From positions 1-64,000 of the forward strand of contig FZRE01000008.1 of assembly GCA_900199655.1 (NCBI GenBank): a stretch of 64,000 nucleotides of DNA. Direction: 5' to 3'. Origin of the DNA: Prevotellaceae bacterium KH2P17. Lineage in GTDB: Bacteria > Bacteroidota > Bacteroidia > Bacteroidales > Bacteroidaceae. This document shows, one piece after another, positions 35,551-45,395 of the stretch. The position numbers and the translations under genes are program-made. Position 1 is the first letter of the stretch. Every line of letters starts with the position of its first letter. The notes beneath the pieces are model-generated. The model had not been told where the DNA came from, did no database searches, and saw only the letters and a list, made by a program, of their open reading frames with translations.

Positions 35551-36750
35551 ATGAAACACATACTATTGACGGCTGCCATGCTTGGCCTGGCGCTGGGCGT
35601 TAACGCCCAGGGAAACAACACGGGGCTTGGCGGCAACGATGGCGACTACCAGTCGCTGGCCGAACGGGTGCTCAAGTTGGAGAAGAAGACCGATGCCTTC
35701 AACGTTTATTTCAACTACGCCGCAAGCGGCCAGGCCATTGATGACGGCAGCCACTGGGGCACGTCCTTCAAGAACAAACAGGCCCGCATAGAAATCAAAG
35801 GCAACCTGACGGACAAGCTGTCGTACCGCTTCCGTCACCGTCTGAACAAGAACAACACGGCTCAAAGCGAAGATAACTTCGCCAAGGCAACCGACATCCT
35901 CATGGTTGGATACCAGTTCAACGACAAGCTGGGCGTACAGGCAGGCAAGATGTGCCAGAACTGGGGCGGCTTTGAATTTGATGAGAACCCGATGTACATC
36001 TACCAGTATTCGGACATGGTGGACAACATGGACAACTTCATGGCAGGTGTGAACATCTCCTTCAAGCCAGTTCCCACGCAGGAGATAAACCTCAACGTGA
36101 CCGATGCCTACAACAACAAGTTCGCCAACGAGTACGGAGACCACCCCGTGGCACTGGCCAATGCCGCTGCCGTACAGCAGCTGGAAGGCAGCCACAATCC
36201 GCTCACGTACATCTTGCTGTGGAACGGCAGCTTCTTCGGCAACAAGCTGCAGACCCGCTGGTCGTGGGGCATCCAGACCCAGGCACGCCACAAGTACAGC
36301 CGCATGTTGGTGCTCGGACAGAAGCTCAACTTGCCTACAGTGCAGTGGTATTTAGACTACATGGGCGCTTTCGACGGCCTCGACAGGCTCCGTATCGCCT
36401 CTTCGGAGGGCGCCGACTTCCTCGCCGCCAACAATGCCGGCTACTTCAGCGATGTTCACTACAACTCTTTCATCACCAAACTCAACTGGCAGTTCGCCCC
36501 TCAGTGGAACCTCATGCTCAAGGGAATGTACGAAACGGCCAGCGTGACCAAGATAGAGCAGTTCAAGAACTACCGCAAGTCGTTCGGCTACATAGGCAGT
36601 GTGGAGTACTATCCGGTGAAGTCGCAGGACTTCAGAGTATTCCTGGCATACGTTGGCCGCAAGTATAACTACAGCGAAAAGAGCGGCCTCGAGGACTACA
36701 ATACCAACCGTATAGAGCTTGGCTTCATGTATCGCATCAAGGTGTTCTAA
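35551..36750 (+). CDS. Outer-membrane porin, OprO/OprP-like
   Basis: This 399-residue protein has a signal peptide (1-20, ending VNAQ), a short coiled-coil-like region (SLAERVLKLEKKTD), then a beta-barrel with alternating hydrophobic and polar strands and a terminal aromatic residue (Phe). The pattern (YFNYAASG..., FRHRLNKNN..., YIGSVEYYP...) fits the phosphate-selective porin O/P-like superfamily. Given its place between asparaginase and aspartase, it may admit asparagine or dicarboxylates across the outer membrane. That substrate is inferred from the operon only. Confidence 0.8.
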   Translation: MKHILLTAAMLGLALGVNAQGNNTGLGGNDGDYQSLAERVLKLEKKTDAFNVYFNYAASGQAIDDGSHWGTSFKNKQARIEIKGNLTDKLSYRFRHRLNKNNTAQSEDNFAKATDILMVGYQFNDKLGVQAGKMCQNWGGFEFDENPMYIYQYSDMVDNMDNFMAGVNISFKPVPTQEINLNVTDAYNNKFANEYGDHPVALANAAAVQQLEGSHNPLTYILLWNGSFFGNKLQTRWSWGIQTQARHKYSRMLVLGQKLNLPTVQWYLDYMGAFDGLDRLRIASSEGADFLAANNAGYFSDVHYNSFITKLNWQFAPQWNLMLKGMYETASVTKIEQFKNYRKSFGYIGSVEYYPVKSQDFRVFLAYVGRKYNYSEKSGLEDYNTNRIELGFMYRIKVF

Positions 36751-36768
36751 CCAACCAATAGTCAACAG

Positions 36769-36786
36769 GCTCCCCTCCGGGGGAGC
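36769..36786 (+). terminator. Hairpin between porin and aspartase genes
   Basis: GCTCCCC-TCCG-GGGGAGC is a perfect 7-bp stem with a 4-nt loop followed by ATTTTC. It lies within the operon, 35 bases ahead of aspA, and may act as a partial terminator or 3'-end stabiliser. Confidence 0.55.
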
Positions 36787-36820
36787 ATTTTCATCATTAA
36801 CATAAAGCAAAAGAAAGAAA

Positions 36821-38242
36821 ATGGCAAACGAAGAAAAGAAATTCAGAACCGAGTCTGACCTGCTGGGCGAACTCCAAGTGCCCGCAGCAGCCTACTACGG
36901 CGTGCAGACCCAGCGCGGTATCAACAACTATCAGATATCCAATACGAAGATGAAAGACTATCCGGACTTCATCATCTCCTTCGGTTATGTGAAGAAGGCA
37001 GCCGCCATGGCCAATGCAGAAGCAGGCGCGCTCGACCCCAAGATAGCCGACGCTATCTGCAAGGCAGCCGACGATGTGATAGCAGGAAAGCTGAATAACG
37101 AGTTCCCCATCGACATGATGCAGGGCGGCGCAGGCACTTCGGTGAACATGAATGCCAACGAGGTGATAGCTAACCGCGCCCTGGAAATCATGGGCTACGA
37201 GAAGGGTGACTACCAGCACTGCTATCCCAACGACCATGTAAACTGCGGACAGTCTACCAACGACGCTTATCCTACGGCCATACGCTACGCCATCATCCGC
37301 ATGAACAAGACCCTGATAAAGAGCCTGGAGCAGCTGATTGAGGCTTTCCGCAAGAAGGGAGTGGAGTTTAAGGACGACGTGAAGATGGGTCGCACGCAGT
37401 TGCAGGATGCCGTTCCCATGACGTCGGGGCAGGAGTTCAACGCCTTTGCCAATAACCTGGAGGAGGAGATTGCCAACATCGGCCGCAACGAGAGGCTGCT
37501 CCACGAAATCAACATGGGCGGAACGGCCATCGGAACGGGGCTGAACGCCGCGCCGGGATATGCCGACCTGTGCACACGCTACTTGTCGGAACTCACCGGC
37601 GACGAGTTCGAAAAGGCTTCTGACATGATAGAGGCAACCCCCGATACGGGTGCCTACGTAAGCTACAGTGCCGCCCTGAAGCGCCTGGCCGTTAAGCTCT
37701 CCAAGATTTGCAACGACCTCCGGCTCATGGCATCGGGCCCCCGTTGCGGCCTGCACGAAATCAACCTGCCGGCTATGGCGCCCGGTTCGTCCATCATGCC
37801 GGGCAAGGTGAACCCCGTCATACCAGAGGTTACGAACCAGGTTTGCTTCAAAGTAATAGGCAACGACAATACCGTCTGCTTTGCCGCCGAGGCCGGACAG
37901 CTGCAGCTCAACGTGATGGAACCCGTCATTACCGAGTGCCTCTTCGAGAGCATTACATGGCTCTCGCGGGCTATGGACACGCTTCGGGAGAAGTGCGTTG
38001 ACGGCATCACCACCAACACCGGCCACAACCTGGCCATGGTGAAGAACTCCATCGGCATCGTGACGGCGCTCAATCCCTACATCGGATACAAGAACAGCAC
38101 CAAGATAGCCAAAGAAGCATTGGAGACGGGCAAGAGCCTCGAGGACGTTGCTCTGGAGAAAGGGCTCCTTACCAAGGAACAGCTTGACGAGATACTCGAC
38201 CCCAAGGCCATGCTGCAGGTACACAAGAAGTTCGACAAGTAA
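36821..38242 (+). CDS. aspA: Aspartate ammonia-lyase (aspartase)
   Basis: This 473-residue enzyme of the fumarase/aspartase superfamily converts aspartate to fumarate plus ammonia. The family signature GSSIMPGKVNP carries the catalytic Ser in the flexible loop. SGQEFNAFANN, YYGVQTQRGINNY near the N-terminus and GQSTNDAYPTA are all in place. The Dcu-asparaginase-porin context favours aspartase over fumarase C. The fumarate produced would feed fumarate reductase, and the ammonia could feed the nearby glutamine synthetase. A clear terminator follows. Confidence 0.94.
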   Translation: MANEEKKFRTESDLLGELQVPAAAYYGVQTQRGINNYQISNTKMKDYPDFIISFGYVKKAAAMANAEAGALDPKIADAICKAADDVIAGKLNNEFPIDMMQGGAGTSVNMNANEVIANRALEIMGYEKGDYQHCYPNDHVNCGQSTNDAYPTAIRYAIIRMNKTLIKSLEQLIEAFRKKGVEFKDDVKMGRTQLQDAVPMTSGQEFNAFANNLEEEIANIGRNERLLHEINMGGTAIGTGLNAAPGYADLCTRYLSELTGDEFEKASDMIEATPDTGAYVSYSAALKRLAVKLSKICNDLRLMASGPRCGLHEINLPAMAPGSSIMPGKVNPVIPEVTNQVCFKVIGNDNTVCFAAEAGQLQLNVMEPVITECLFESITWLSRAMDTLREKCVDGITTNTGHNLAMVKNSIGIVTALNPYIGYKNSTKIAKEALETGKSLEDVALEKGLLTKEQLDEILDPKAMLQVHKKFDK

Positions 38243-38264
38243 ACCGCACTATCGCTATAAATGG

Positions 38265-38303
38265 AAGTTCCCGGCCGGCTGCATGCTGGTCGGGAACTTT
38301 TTT
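38265..38303 (+). terminator. Terminator of the Dcu-aspartase operon
   Basis: The arms AAGTTCCCG and CGGGAACTT, extended internally by GCCGGC/GCTGGT pairing, are followed by a run of T residues. Confidence 0.88.
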
Positions 38304-38364
38304 GTCTGTACCCTTCGGCGCAGAATGTAGGATGTGCCTGCGCGGTAACAGTCCGTTCGCAGCT

Positions 38365-39330
38365 TCAGGAGGCGTGCTCCATCCCGCGCTTGCGGTAGTG
38401 CCATATCTCCACCGAATTGATGATGTTCTGCCACAGAATGTAGCATCCCGGCCCCACGGAGCTGAGCGGGTTGAGGTACGTGTAGGCTATCCAGATGGCG
38501 AAAGCCGTGTTCTTCTGCCCCAGAGCCTGCCCTGCCTCGGTGGTGGCATCAAAGTAGTGACCGATGAAGCGGCCCGTAGCAAACTGCACGATGCAGAGCA
38601 GCAGCCCCAGCAGAGCGATGAGGGCGAGGAACCAGGCCGATGTTTCGGCGTGCACGATGTTCTTTACCGTGGTGCCCGTTACTATCATGAGCGAGCAGCC
38701 CCAGAGGTAGTACGACAGGTCCTTGACGCCCGTCACCCACCGGTGGAACCTGTGGAAGCCGTGCTTCACGATGTAGGCCAGCAGCATGGGCAGCAGCAGT
38801 ACCACGCACACCTCATAGAGTATCTGCAGAAAAGCGGCCCCGAAGGAGATGTCGGCCGCCTTGTCTATCATCGGGAAACACACCGGAATGAGCAGCGCCG
38901 TGATGAAGTTGGACAGGAAGGTGTAGGTGGTCATCTGCTCCAGATTGCCCCCCAGCTTCGATGTCACCACGGGAGCGGCGGCCGCGCAGGGGCCGATGAT
39001 GCAGGTCAGTATGGCCTCCATGAGCACCAGGTGCTGCCCCCGCATGCCGAAACCCAGTACCAGCGCCACGATGGCAAACACGAACACCACCTGCTGCACG
39101 CCCACCCACAGGTGCCACCTTACGGGTATGAGCTTGCGGAAATCGACCTTGCAGAAGGTAACGAAGAGTATGAGAAACATGAAAAGCGGCAGGATAGCAT
39201 CAAAGAAAGGTGCCATGGCCGTGGCTGCCGGGCCCAGTGCGGGCGTAAAAGCGAAAAGAAGATAAAGGCCGGCACCCGTGCCCATGGAGACGGGAAGGGT
39301 CCAGTCCTTGATAAATCTAATGATATCCAT
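38365..39330 (-). CDS. BASS-family transporter (bile acid:Na+ symporter superfamily)
   Basis: This 321-residue protein has about nine or ten hydrophobic helices. The conserved GPCAAAAPVVTSKLGGN segment and the NTAFAIWIAYTYLNPLSSVGPG segment correspond to the two discontinuous-helix regions of the BASS fold. Members move bile acids, pantoate, pyruvate-type acids or arsenite, and the substrate here is unknown. It is a single gene, convergent with the aspartase operon. Confidence 0.75.
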   Translation of the reverse strand: MDIIRFIKDWTLPVSMGTGAGLYLLFAFTPALGPAATAMAPFFDAILPLFMFLILFVTFCKVDFRKLIPVRWHLWVGVQQVVFVFAIVALVLGFGMRGQHLVLMEAILTCIIGPCAAAAPVVTSKLGGNLEQMTTYTFLSNFITALLIPVCFPMIDKAADISFGAAFLQILYEVCVVLLLPMLLAYIVKHGFHRFHRWVTGVKDLSYYLWGCSLMIVTGTTVKNIVHAETSAWFLALIALLGLLLCIVQFATGRFIGHYFDATTEAGQALGQKNTAFAIWIAYTYLNPLSSVGPGCYILWQNIINSVEIWHYRKRGMEHAS

Positions 39331-39355
39331 TCATCCGAACTTTATAATACCACAG

Positions 39356-39364
39356 GCAAAGGTA
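39356..39364 (-). promoter_or_regulatory. Promoter -7 box of the BASS transporter
   Basis: The minus strand reads TACCTTTGC, about 26 bases ahead of the start codon. Confidence 0.55.
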
Positions 39365-39503
39365 CTGCAAATATCCGACACGGGCAAGCAATCAGCCGCC
39401 CGGCTTCTCAAAAACAGTGCCGGCAAAGGCTTCCAGACCCGTTTCGGGAAGTGCCTGACGAGGGTGGCGGAAGTCCTTGCCCCGGTAATGAAAAGGTGAA
39501 GCG

Positions 39504-39583
39504 AGGAACTTTTGACAAGTGTCGCACATATCTGCGACAGGTGTCACACAATCGTGCGACAAGTGTCGAAAGTTCCCGAAGCA
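39504..39583. repeat. GACA-TGTC triple palindrome array, copy 4
   Basis: Palindromes start at 39514, 39536 and 39558 (22-bp period), flanked by AGGAACTTTT and GAAAGTTCCCGAAGCA. It lies between divergent promoters of the BASS transporter and the GH3 gene, the only copy placed upstream of genes on both sides. Confidence 0.85.
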
Positions 39584-39708
39584 TAGCTTCGGCACTTTTT
39601 CAGGTGGCTGCATGATACCCTGCCGGTGCCCTTTCCGCCCGTTTGAGAGCCGGCTGACGGCGGCGGAAGCATTTGGTCGGAAATGTTGTATAACCGGAAA
39701 AATCTTTT

Positions 39709-39717
39709 TATCTTTGC
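39709..39717 (+). promoter_or_regulatory. Promoter -7 box of the GH3 gene
   Basis: TATCTTTGC lies 30 bases ahead of the ATG at 39747. It rules out the longer open frame that starts at 39519. Confidence 0.65.
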
Positions 39718-39746
39718 AGTCAGAGTTACCTAATACACAGAAACCA

Positions 39747-42068
39747 ATGAAAAAGAAAACCATCCTAACGGCGGCTCTGTCGGCATGCGTCGGCATGGCA
39801 GCGGCGCAGCAGCCCGTCATCAGCCGCGACTCCAAGATTGAAGAGCAGATAGAGAAGCAGCTGGCCAAGATGACCCTCGAGGAGAAGATTGGGCAGATGA
39901 CGGAGCTGACGATTGACGTCATCCTCGACCCCAACGTCAAGCAGGGCTTCAAGGTCAGCCAGGCCATGCTCGATACCGTCATCGGCAAGTACAAGGTAGG
40001 CTCCATTCTCAACGTGCCCCACGGTGCAGCCGTTACGCGGCAGGAGTGGCAGGAGCTCATCACCGTTATCCAGAAAAAGAGCATGAAGGAGATTGGCATC
40101 CCCTGCGTGTACGGCGTCGACCAGATTCACGGCACCACTTACACCCAGGGGGGCACGCTTTTCCCGCAGGGCAACAACATGGGCGCCGCCTTCAACCGGA
40201 CGCTTACGCGCGAGGGGAGCCGCATATCGGCCTACGAAACCAAGGCCGGCAGCATTCCCTGGGTTTATGCCCCGGTGGTTGACTTGGGCCGAGAGCCGCG
40301 CTGGCCGCGTATGTGGGAGAACTTCGGAGAGGACGCCTACCTGAATGCCGAGATGGGTAGAGAGTCGGTGCTGGGCTTCCAGGGCGACGACCCTAACCAC
40401 ATAGGCAAGTACCATGTGGCTGCCTGCATGAAGCACTTCATGGGCTACGGCGTGCCCGTATCGGGCAAAGACCGCACTCCCTCGCAAATACCGGAGACCG
40501 AGATGCGGGAGAAACACTTCGCTCCTTTTCTCGAGGCGCTGCGCAACGGGGCGCTTACCATCATGGTGAACTCGCAGAGCAATAACGGCATGCCGCTGCA
40601 CGCCAACTACGAATACTTAACCCGGTGGGTGAAAAACGACCTGGGCTGGGACGGCATGATTGTGACCGACTGGGCCGACATCGTGAACCTGTGGAACCGT
40701 GACCACATAGCCCGCGACAAGAAAGACGCCATCCGCATAGCCATCAACGCCGGTATCGACATGTCGATGGATCCCTACAGCTGGGACTTCTGCGTCCTGC
40801 TGAAGCAGCTGGTGGATGAGGGAGCGGTGAAGATGGAACGCATAGACGACGCCGTGCGCCGCGTGCTGCGCCTCAAGTACAGGCTCGGACTGTTCAAGAC
40901 TCCTTATTATAATTGGAAAGACTACCCGCTCTTCGGCTCCCGTGAGTTCGCACTCAAGGCGCTGGATGCAGCCGAGCAGTCCCTGGTTCTGCTCAAGAAC
41001 CAGGACGGCCTGCTGCCCCTGCGGCAGGGAACGAAGATACTCGTAACCGGCCCCAACGGCAATTCCATCCGCACACTCAACGGAGGCTGGACCATGACGT
41101 GGTCGGGGCAGGGGCAGGAACGGTTCCTCCAGGGCAAGCACACCATCTTTGAGGCCATGCAGCAGAAGTTCGGCAAGGACAACGTGAACTACGTGGCAGG
41201 CGTGACTTACAATCACCAGGGCCTTTACTACGAGGAGAATGCGCCCCGTATAGACGAGGCCGTGGCGGCTGCTGCACATGCTGACGTCATCGTGGCCTGC
41301 GTAGGAGAGAACACGTATGCCGAGACTCCGGGCAATCTCGACGACCTGGCGCTCTCCGAAAACCAGCGTCGGCTGGTCAAGGAGCTTGCCAAGACGGGCA
41401 AGCCCATTGTGCTGGTGCTCAACGAAGGGCGTCCGCGCATCGTGAGCGACATTGTTCCGCTGGCGCAGGCTGTGGTAGACATTATCCTGCCAGGCAGCGA
41501 GGGAGGCGACGCACTGGCCAATCTGCTGGCCGGCGACCGCAACTTCAGCGGCCGGCTGCCGTTCACTTATCCCAAGTCGCAGGCATCACTCATCAAGTAC
41601 GACTATAAACCCAGCGAGCAGGTAACGACCATGACGGGAGCCTACAACTACAGTGCCGATGCCTCGGCGCAGTGGCCTTTCGGCTTCGGGCTCAGCTATA
41701 CCACCTTCAGATACGCCAATCTGCGGGTAGACAAAGCGCAGTTTACGGCCTCTGACGAGCTTACCTTCAGTGTCGACGTGACCAATACGGGCAACCGAGA
41801 GGGCATGGAGAGCGTGCTGCTGTTCAGCTCCGACCTTGTTGCTTCGCTCACTCCGGATAACCGCAGGCTGCGGGCGTTCGAGAAAATAGACCTCAAACCG
41901 GGCGAAACCAAGACCGTTACGCTCCGGTTGCGCGGCTCCGACCTCGCCTTCGTAGGCGCCGACGGGCACTGGATTCTGGAGGAGGGCGACTTCCGCATGC
42001 AGGCCGGTGACCAGGTAACAACCGTTACCTGCACGCAGACCAAGCGCTGGGAAGAGGCAAATAAATAA
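39747..42068 (+). CDS. bglX: Exported GH3 beta-glucosidase/xylosidase-type enzyme
   Basis: This protein of 773 residues starts at [17 protein letters not shown], and a signal peptide ends at about AAAQ (21). The GH3 N-terminal barrel contains IGQMTEL, the KHFMGYG substrate-binding motif and the nucleophile Asp308 in MIVTDWADI. The C-terminal alpha/beta domain and the fibronectin-III-like domain (about 660-760) are complete. Such enzymes remove terminal beta-linked glucose or xylose in the periplasm. The gene sits alone with its own promoter and ends in a family A palindrome and a strong hairpin. The exact linkage specificity is not readable from sequence. Confidence 0.9.
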   Translation: MKKKTILTAALSACVGMAAAQQPVISRDSKIEEQIEKQLAKMTLEEKIGQMTELTIDVILDPNVKQGFKVSQAMLDTVIGKYKVGSILNVPHGAAVTRQEWQELITVIQKKSMKEIGIPCVYGVDQIHGTTYTQGGTLFPQGNNMGAAFNRTLTREGSRISAYETKAGSIPWVYAPVVDLGREPRWPRMWENFGEDAYLNAEMGRESVLGFQGDDPNHIGKYHVAACMKHFMGYGVPVSGKDRTPSQIPETEMREKHFAPFLEALRNGALTIMVNSQSNNGMPLHANYEYLTRWVKNDLGWDGMIVTDWADIVNLWNRDHIARDKKDAIRIAINAGIDMSMDPYSWDFCVLLKQLVDEGAVKMERIDDAVRRVLRLKYRLGLFKTPYYNWKDYPLFGSREFALKALDAAEQSLVLLKNQDGLLPLRQGTKILVTGPNGNSIRTLNGGWTMTWSGQGQERFLQGKHTIFEAMQQKFGKDNVNYVAGVTYNHQGLYYEENAPRIDEAVAAAAHADVIVACVGENTYAETPGNLDDLALSENQRRLVKELAKTGKPIVLVLNEGRPRIVSDIVPLAQAVVDIILPGSEGGDALANLLAGDRNFSGRLPFTYPKSQASLIKYDYKPSEQVTTMTGAYNYSADASAQWPFGFGLSYTTFRYANLRVDKAQFTASDELTFSVDVTNTGNREGMESVLLFSSDLVASLTPDNRRLRAFEKIDLKPGETKTVTLRLRGSDLAFVGADGHWILEEGDFRMQAGDQVTTVTCTQTKRWEEANK

Positions 42069-42104
42069 GACCTCCCCCGGCCCCTCCGAAGGAGGGGAGG
42101 GGGC
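42069..42104. repeat. Family A palindrome directly after a stop codon
   Basis: GACCTCCCCCGG then CCCCTCC-GAA-GGAGGGG begins on the base after the GH3 stop codon. Confidence 0.78.
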
Positions 42105-42111
42105 AAGCCAC

Positions 42112-42172
42112 ATATAACGACTGAAGCCGGACGGTACCTTGGGGGTTACTCGTCCGGCTTCAGTCGTTATAT
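42112..42172. terminator. Perfect 22-bp-arm hairpin between convergent genes
   Basis: The arms 42112-42133 and 42151-42172 are perfectly complementary over 22 bp, with a 17-nt loop. It lies between the convergent GH3 and rseP genes and is probably a bidirectional terminator, though the T-tract is weak. Confidence 0.75.
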
Positions 42173-42205
42173 ATAAATAAGGTGGAGGTGGCGCTTACGG
42201 CTTTT

Positions 42206-43597
42206 TTACATGTAGCCGAGCCAGCGCAGGATGTCGTTCAGATTGGCTACAACCATCAGCAGCAGCAGGATGCCGATGCCAACGTACTCTGCCCGTATCA
42301 TGAAAGTTTCGCTCGGCTTGCGCCGGGTAATCATCTCATAGAGCAGGAAGAGTACATGTCCGCCGTCTAAAGCAGGTATGGGGAGGATGTTCATGAAAGC
42401 AAGAATGATGCTGAGGAAGGCCGTCATCATCCAGAACATGTGCCAGTCCCACGTTGGGGGGAACAGACTTCCGATGGCGCCGAAGCCTCCCAGGCTCTTT
42501 GCTCCGTCGGCCGAGAACACGTAACGCATGTCGCTCACGTAGCCGCCCAGTACGTTTACGCCGTATTTAACGCCTGCCGGGAAGCTCTCGAGGAAGCCGT
42601 AACTGATGTGAGTCTGCTTGTACGAGGCCAGTACATTAACGGGTCGGTAGCCTATCTTGATGCTGTCGGTAAGCGTAACCATGGCCGAATCGGCCTTTGC
42701 TGCACCGGCATGCTGGAATACGATGGGCATGGTGAGGATGTCGATACTGTCCTGCCGGGTCATGCCTTTGTTGAGATCTTGGCTCTTGAGCTTCAGTATG
42801 TCGGTGAAATCGCTGTGCGATGTGATGGCTTTACCGTTGAAGGAGAGGATGCGGTCGCCCTTCCTGATGCCAATCTTGTCGGCCGGCGAGCCGGGTACAA
42901 CATCCTCTACCGTGGCCGGAATGTAGGGACGCACAAACTGGGGGGTGCTTTTCAGCATGTCCAGCAGGTTGATGTCGCCGGGCAGGCTGATGCGTACTTT
43001 CCTGCCGCCACGCATCACGTCGCACCACAGAGCTTCGGAGATATCGCGGTAGAGGTCGGCATCAAACTCCTTGAAAGGTCCCTTGTCGGTGCCCAGAAGG
43101 ATGTCATGGTCCTGGAAACCGAGTTTCTTGGCCTCGGTGTTGAAGACCATTCCCTGCGTCATGTCAGACACCTTGGTGTAAGTTTCGCCCCAATAAAAGA
43201 GCACCATGCTGTAGATGAAGAGCGCCAGAAGAAAGTTTACGAGCACGCCACCCGTCATGATGAGCAGGCGTTGCCAGGCCGGCTTGGAGCGGAACTCCCA
43301 CGGTTCTGCGGGTTTCTTCATCTGTTCGGTGTCGAAACTCTCGTCTATCATGCCGGCAATTTTGCAGTAGCCACCCAGTGGCAGCCATCCCATGCCGTAC
43401 TCGGTATCGCTGTTTTTGGGTTTGAAATGGAAAAGGCTGCCTTTCCATTTGCCGATACCCACATCGAAGAAAATAAAGAATTTCTCAACTCTTACACCGA
43501 AGAGCTTGGAGAAAAACATGTGTCCTCCCTCGTGCAGGAGAACCAGTAAGGAGATTGCCAGAATGAACTGGAGCAGTCTGATGAGAAATATTTCCAT
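42206..43597 (-). CDS. rseP: Site-2 intramembrane metalloprotease RseP
   Basis: This 463-residue protease has the zinc motif HEGGH in the first membrane helix (about residues 22-26), a PDZ domain (about 215-290, with VVPGSPADKIGIRKGDRILSFNG), and the C-terminal motif LDGGH that provides the Asp ligand. RseP cleaves anti-sigma factors and signal-peptide remnants inside the membrane. The extra sequence before the PDZ domain fits the longer Bacteroidetes form. It ends the six-gene minus-strand operon. Confidence 0.95.
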   Translation of the reverse strand: MEIFLIRLLQFILAISLLVLLHEGGHMFFSKLFGVRVEKFFIFFDVGIGKWKGSLFHFKPKNSDTEYGMGWLPLGGYCKIAGMIDESFDTEQMKKPAEPWEFRSKPAWQRLLIMTGGVLVNFLLALFIYSMVLFYWGETYTKVSDMTQGMVFNTEAKKLGFQDHDILLGTDKGPFKEFDADLYRDISEALWCDVMRGGRKVRISLPGDINLLDMLKSTPQFVRPYIPATVEDVVPGSPADKIGIRKGDRILSFNGKAITSHSDFTDILKLKSQDLNKGMTRQDSIDILTMPIVFQHAGAAKADSAMVTLTDSIKIGYRPVNVLASYKQTHISYGFLESFPAGVKYGVNVLGGYVSDMRYVFSADGAKSLGGFGAIGSLFPPTWDWHMFWMMTAFLSIILAFMNILPIPALDGGHVLFLLYEMITRRKPSETFMIRAEYVGIGILLLLMVVANLNDILRWLGYM

Positions 43598-43674
43598 TAT
43601 TGTTGACTGTTGTTGGCCGGCCGCCGGGGCTCATCTGCCTGCTGCGGCCTACCGAATTAAATGCTTGATAATCG

Positions 43675-44844
43675 TTAACGGGTGGTTTGTCTGCCATTCA
43701 TGAGTTCGGCGGCTATGCGTCGCGCCTCGGCGTCGGTCTGTATGTAGACCTCGTAGTCGGGGTTAGCATCGAAAGTGGCCTGGGCCATCGTCTGCTCTAT
43801 CACATCGGCCATGCCGAGGAAAGAACAGTCTCCCCGGCGGAAACCGGCATTCACCACCTCGTTGGCAGCGTTGAGTATGCAGGGCATGTTGCCGCCTCTG
43901 TTGATGGCATCGTAGGCCAGTGAGAGGCATTTGAACTTGCTCATGTCGGGTTCCAAGAACTCCAGCGGCTGCCTGAACAGGTCGAGCCGGTCGCCGTCTA
44001 AGTGCAGTCGCTTGGGGAAAGTGAGTGCATACTGGATGGGCAGGCGCATGTCCGGCACGCCCAGTTGCGCCTTCACGCTGCCGTCCATGAACTGAACGGC
44101 GCTGTGTACGATGCTCTGCGGGTGGATGAGTACCTGTATCCTGTCGGCCGGAACGCCGAAGAGCCACTTGGCTTCCATGACCTCGAAGCCCTTGTTCATG
44201 AGCGTTGCCGAGTCGATGGTTATCTTTGCACCCATCTCCCAGGTGGGATGCTTGAGCGCGTCGGCCGCCGTCACGCGTTCCAACTGCTCGTGGCTGCAGA
44301 GGCGGAAAGGCCCTCCGGAGCAGGTGAGAAGTATCTTGTCAATCTCGTTTTGGTCTTCGCCGACCAGGCTCTGGAATATAGCACAGTGCTCGGAGTCAAC
44401 TGGCAGGATGTCTACATGGTATTGCAGAGCCAGCTGGCAGATGAGTTCACCCGCCACGACGAGCGTCTCCTTGTTGGCCAGAGCAATCTTCTTACGGGCG
44501 CGGATGGCGTGAATGGTAGGCGAAAGGCCTGCAAATCCCACCATTGCAGTGAGCACTATGTCGATAGGGTCGGCCTCAACAATCTGGTCGAGGGCATCTT
44601 TGCCGGCGTAGACCTTTACTTCCGGCATGTCGCTCATGAGCTGTTGCAGTGGCTGGTAGTGGGCTTCGTTGGCAATGACGATGGCTGCCGGGCGAAACGC
44701 ATGGGCCTGTGCGGCCAGTTCCTCATAGCGGTCGTTGGCCGTGAGGCAGTAGACTTCGAACAGGTCGGCATGCTGTCGGATGACGTCGAGCGCCTGTGTT
44801 CCGATGGAGCCTGTGCTGCCCAATATACAAACTTGTTTCTTCAT
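43675..44844 (-). CDS. dxr: 1-deoxy-D-xylulose 5-phosphate reductoisomerase
   Basis: This 389-residue enzyme catalyses the NADPH-dependent step from DXP to MEP in isoprenoid synthesis. The nucleotide-binding GSTGSIGTQALD lies at residues 9-20, and the substrate and metal segment LPVDSEHCAIFQ is present. TCSGGPFR and HPTWEMGAKITIDSATLMNK are intact. Length is normal. Another MEP-pathway gene, ispF, lies in this window at 60815. Dxr followed by rseP is a common bacterial order. Confidence 0.97.
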   Translation of the reverse strand: MKKQVCILGSTGSIGTQALDVIRQHADLFEVYCLTANDRYEELAAQAHAFRPAAIVIANEAHYQPLQQLMSDMPEVKVYAGKDALDQIVEADPIDIVLTAMVGFAGLSPTIHAIRARKKIALANKETLVVAGELICQLALQYHVDILPVDSEHCAIFQSLVGEDQNEIDKILLTCSGGPFRLCSHEQLERVTAADALKHPTWEMGAKITIDSATLMNKGFEVMEAKWLFGVPADRIQVLIHPQSIVHSAVQFMDGSVKAQLGVPDMRLPIQYALTFPKRLHLDGDRLDLFRQPLEFLEPDMSKFKCLSLAYDAINRGGNMPCILNAANEVVNAGFRRGDCSFLGMADVIEQTMAQATFDANPDYEVYIQTDAEARRIAAELMNGRQTTR

Positions 44845-44873
44845 GTTCTCTGTGTTAGCCGGAGCAGGCCTCG

Positions 44874-45395
44874 CTATAGGTCGAGGATGCCCTCCGGCAG
44901 ATTGATTCTGATTTCCTTGTTGGCGGCATCCACGCCCTCGATAAGCTCCAGATGAGCGGGTATCAGCAGGGTTTTGCCGTCGGGAGTTTCTGTTTCAAAG
45001 AGGATGTTGAGCGTGGAATCATCTACGTGCCTGATGATTCCGACGGCGTTGCCACTATGGGTATCGACAAGTTGGAAGCCTGTTATCTCGGCCCAGGAAA
45101 TGTCCTCCGGCGTGCTGTCCGACAGTTGGCGGGGGAAATAAACATCGCATCCCGTCAGCTCCCGGGCCTGCTCCTGGGTGTCGATATCGCAGAACTTGAC
45201 CAGTGCAGTCTCGCTTCCGCGGAAGCGATATTCCTCTATAAAGAAAGGTACAAGTATGCCTTCGACTTCCAGAAACAAGTATTCGGCGTCGGTTCTGTCA
45301 AATACATCGTCCTCGAAGAGGAAGGTCAGCTCTCCTTTCACGCCGTGTGGCTTGCCTATGCGGCCTATTCTGTAAACGTCGGTGTCCCTTACCAT
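44874..45395 (-). CDS. rimM: Ribosome maturation factor RimM
   Basis: This 173-residue protein has an N-terminal RimM beta-barrel (IGRIGKPHGVKGELTF at about residues 10-25) and a C-terminal PRC-barrel-like domain (about 95-170, ending EGILDL). It assists 30S subunit maturation near the 16S head. The gene overlaps murA by one base (45395), so translational coupling is likely. Confidence 0.95.
   Translation of the reverse strand: MVRDTDVYRIGRIGKPHGVKGELTFLFEDDVFDRTDAEYLFLEVEGILVPFFIEEYRFRGSETALVKFCDIDTQEQARELTGCDVYFPRQLSDSTPEDISWAEITGFQLVDTHSGNAVGIIRHVDDSTLNILFETETPDGKTLLIPAHLELIEGVDAANKEIRINLPEGILDL

Noticed and set aside
36797-38224. Minus-strand open frame of about 475 codons opposite aspartase
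   Set aside because: It is a shadow of the aspA codon pattern; the aspartase signature on the other strand is unambiguous.
39519-39746. 76-codon N-terminal extension of the GH3 enzyme
   Set aside because: The extension spans a GACA array and a consensus promoter, and the ATG at 39747 begins a clear signal peptide.
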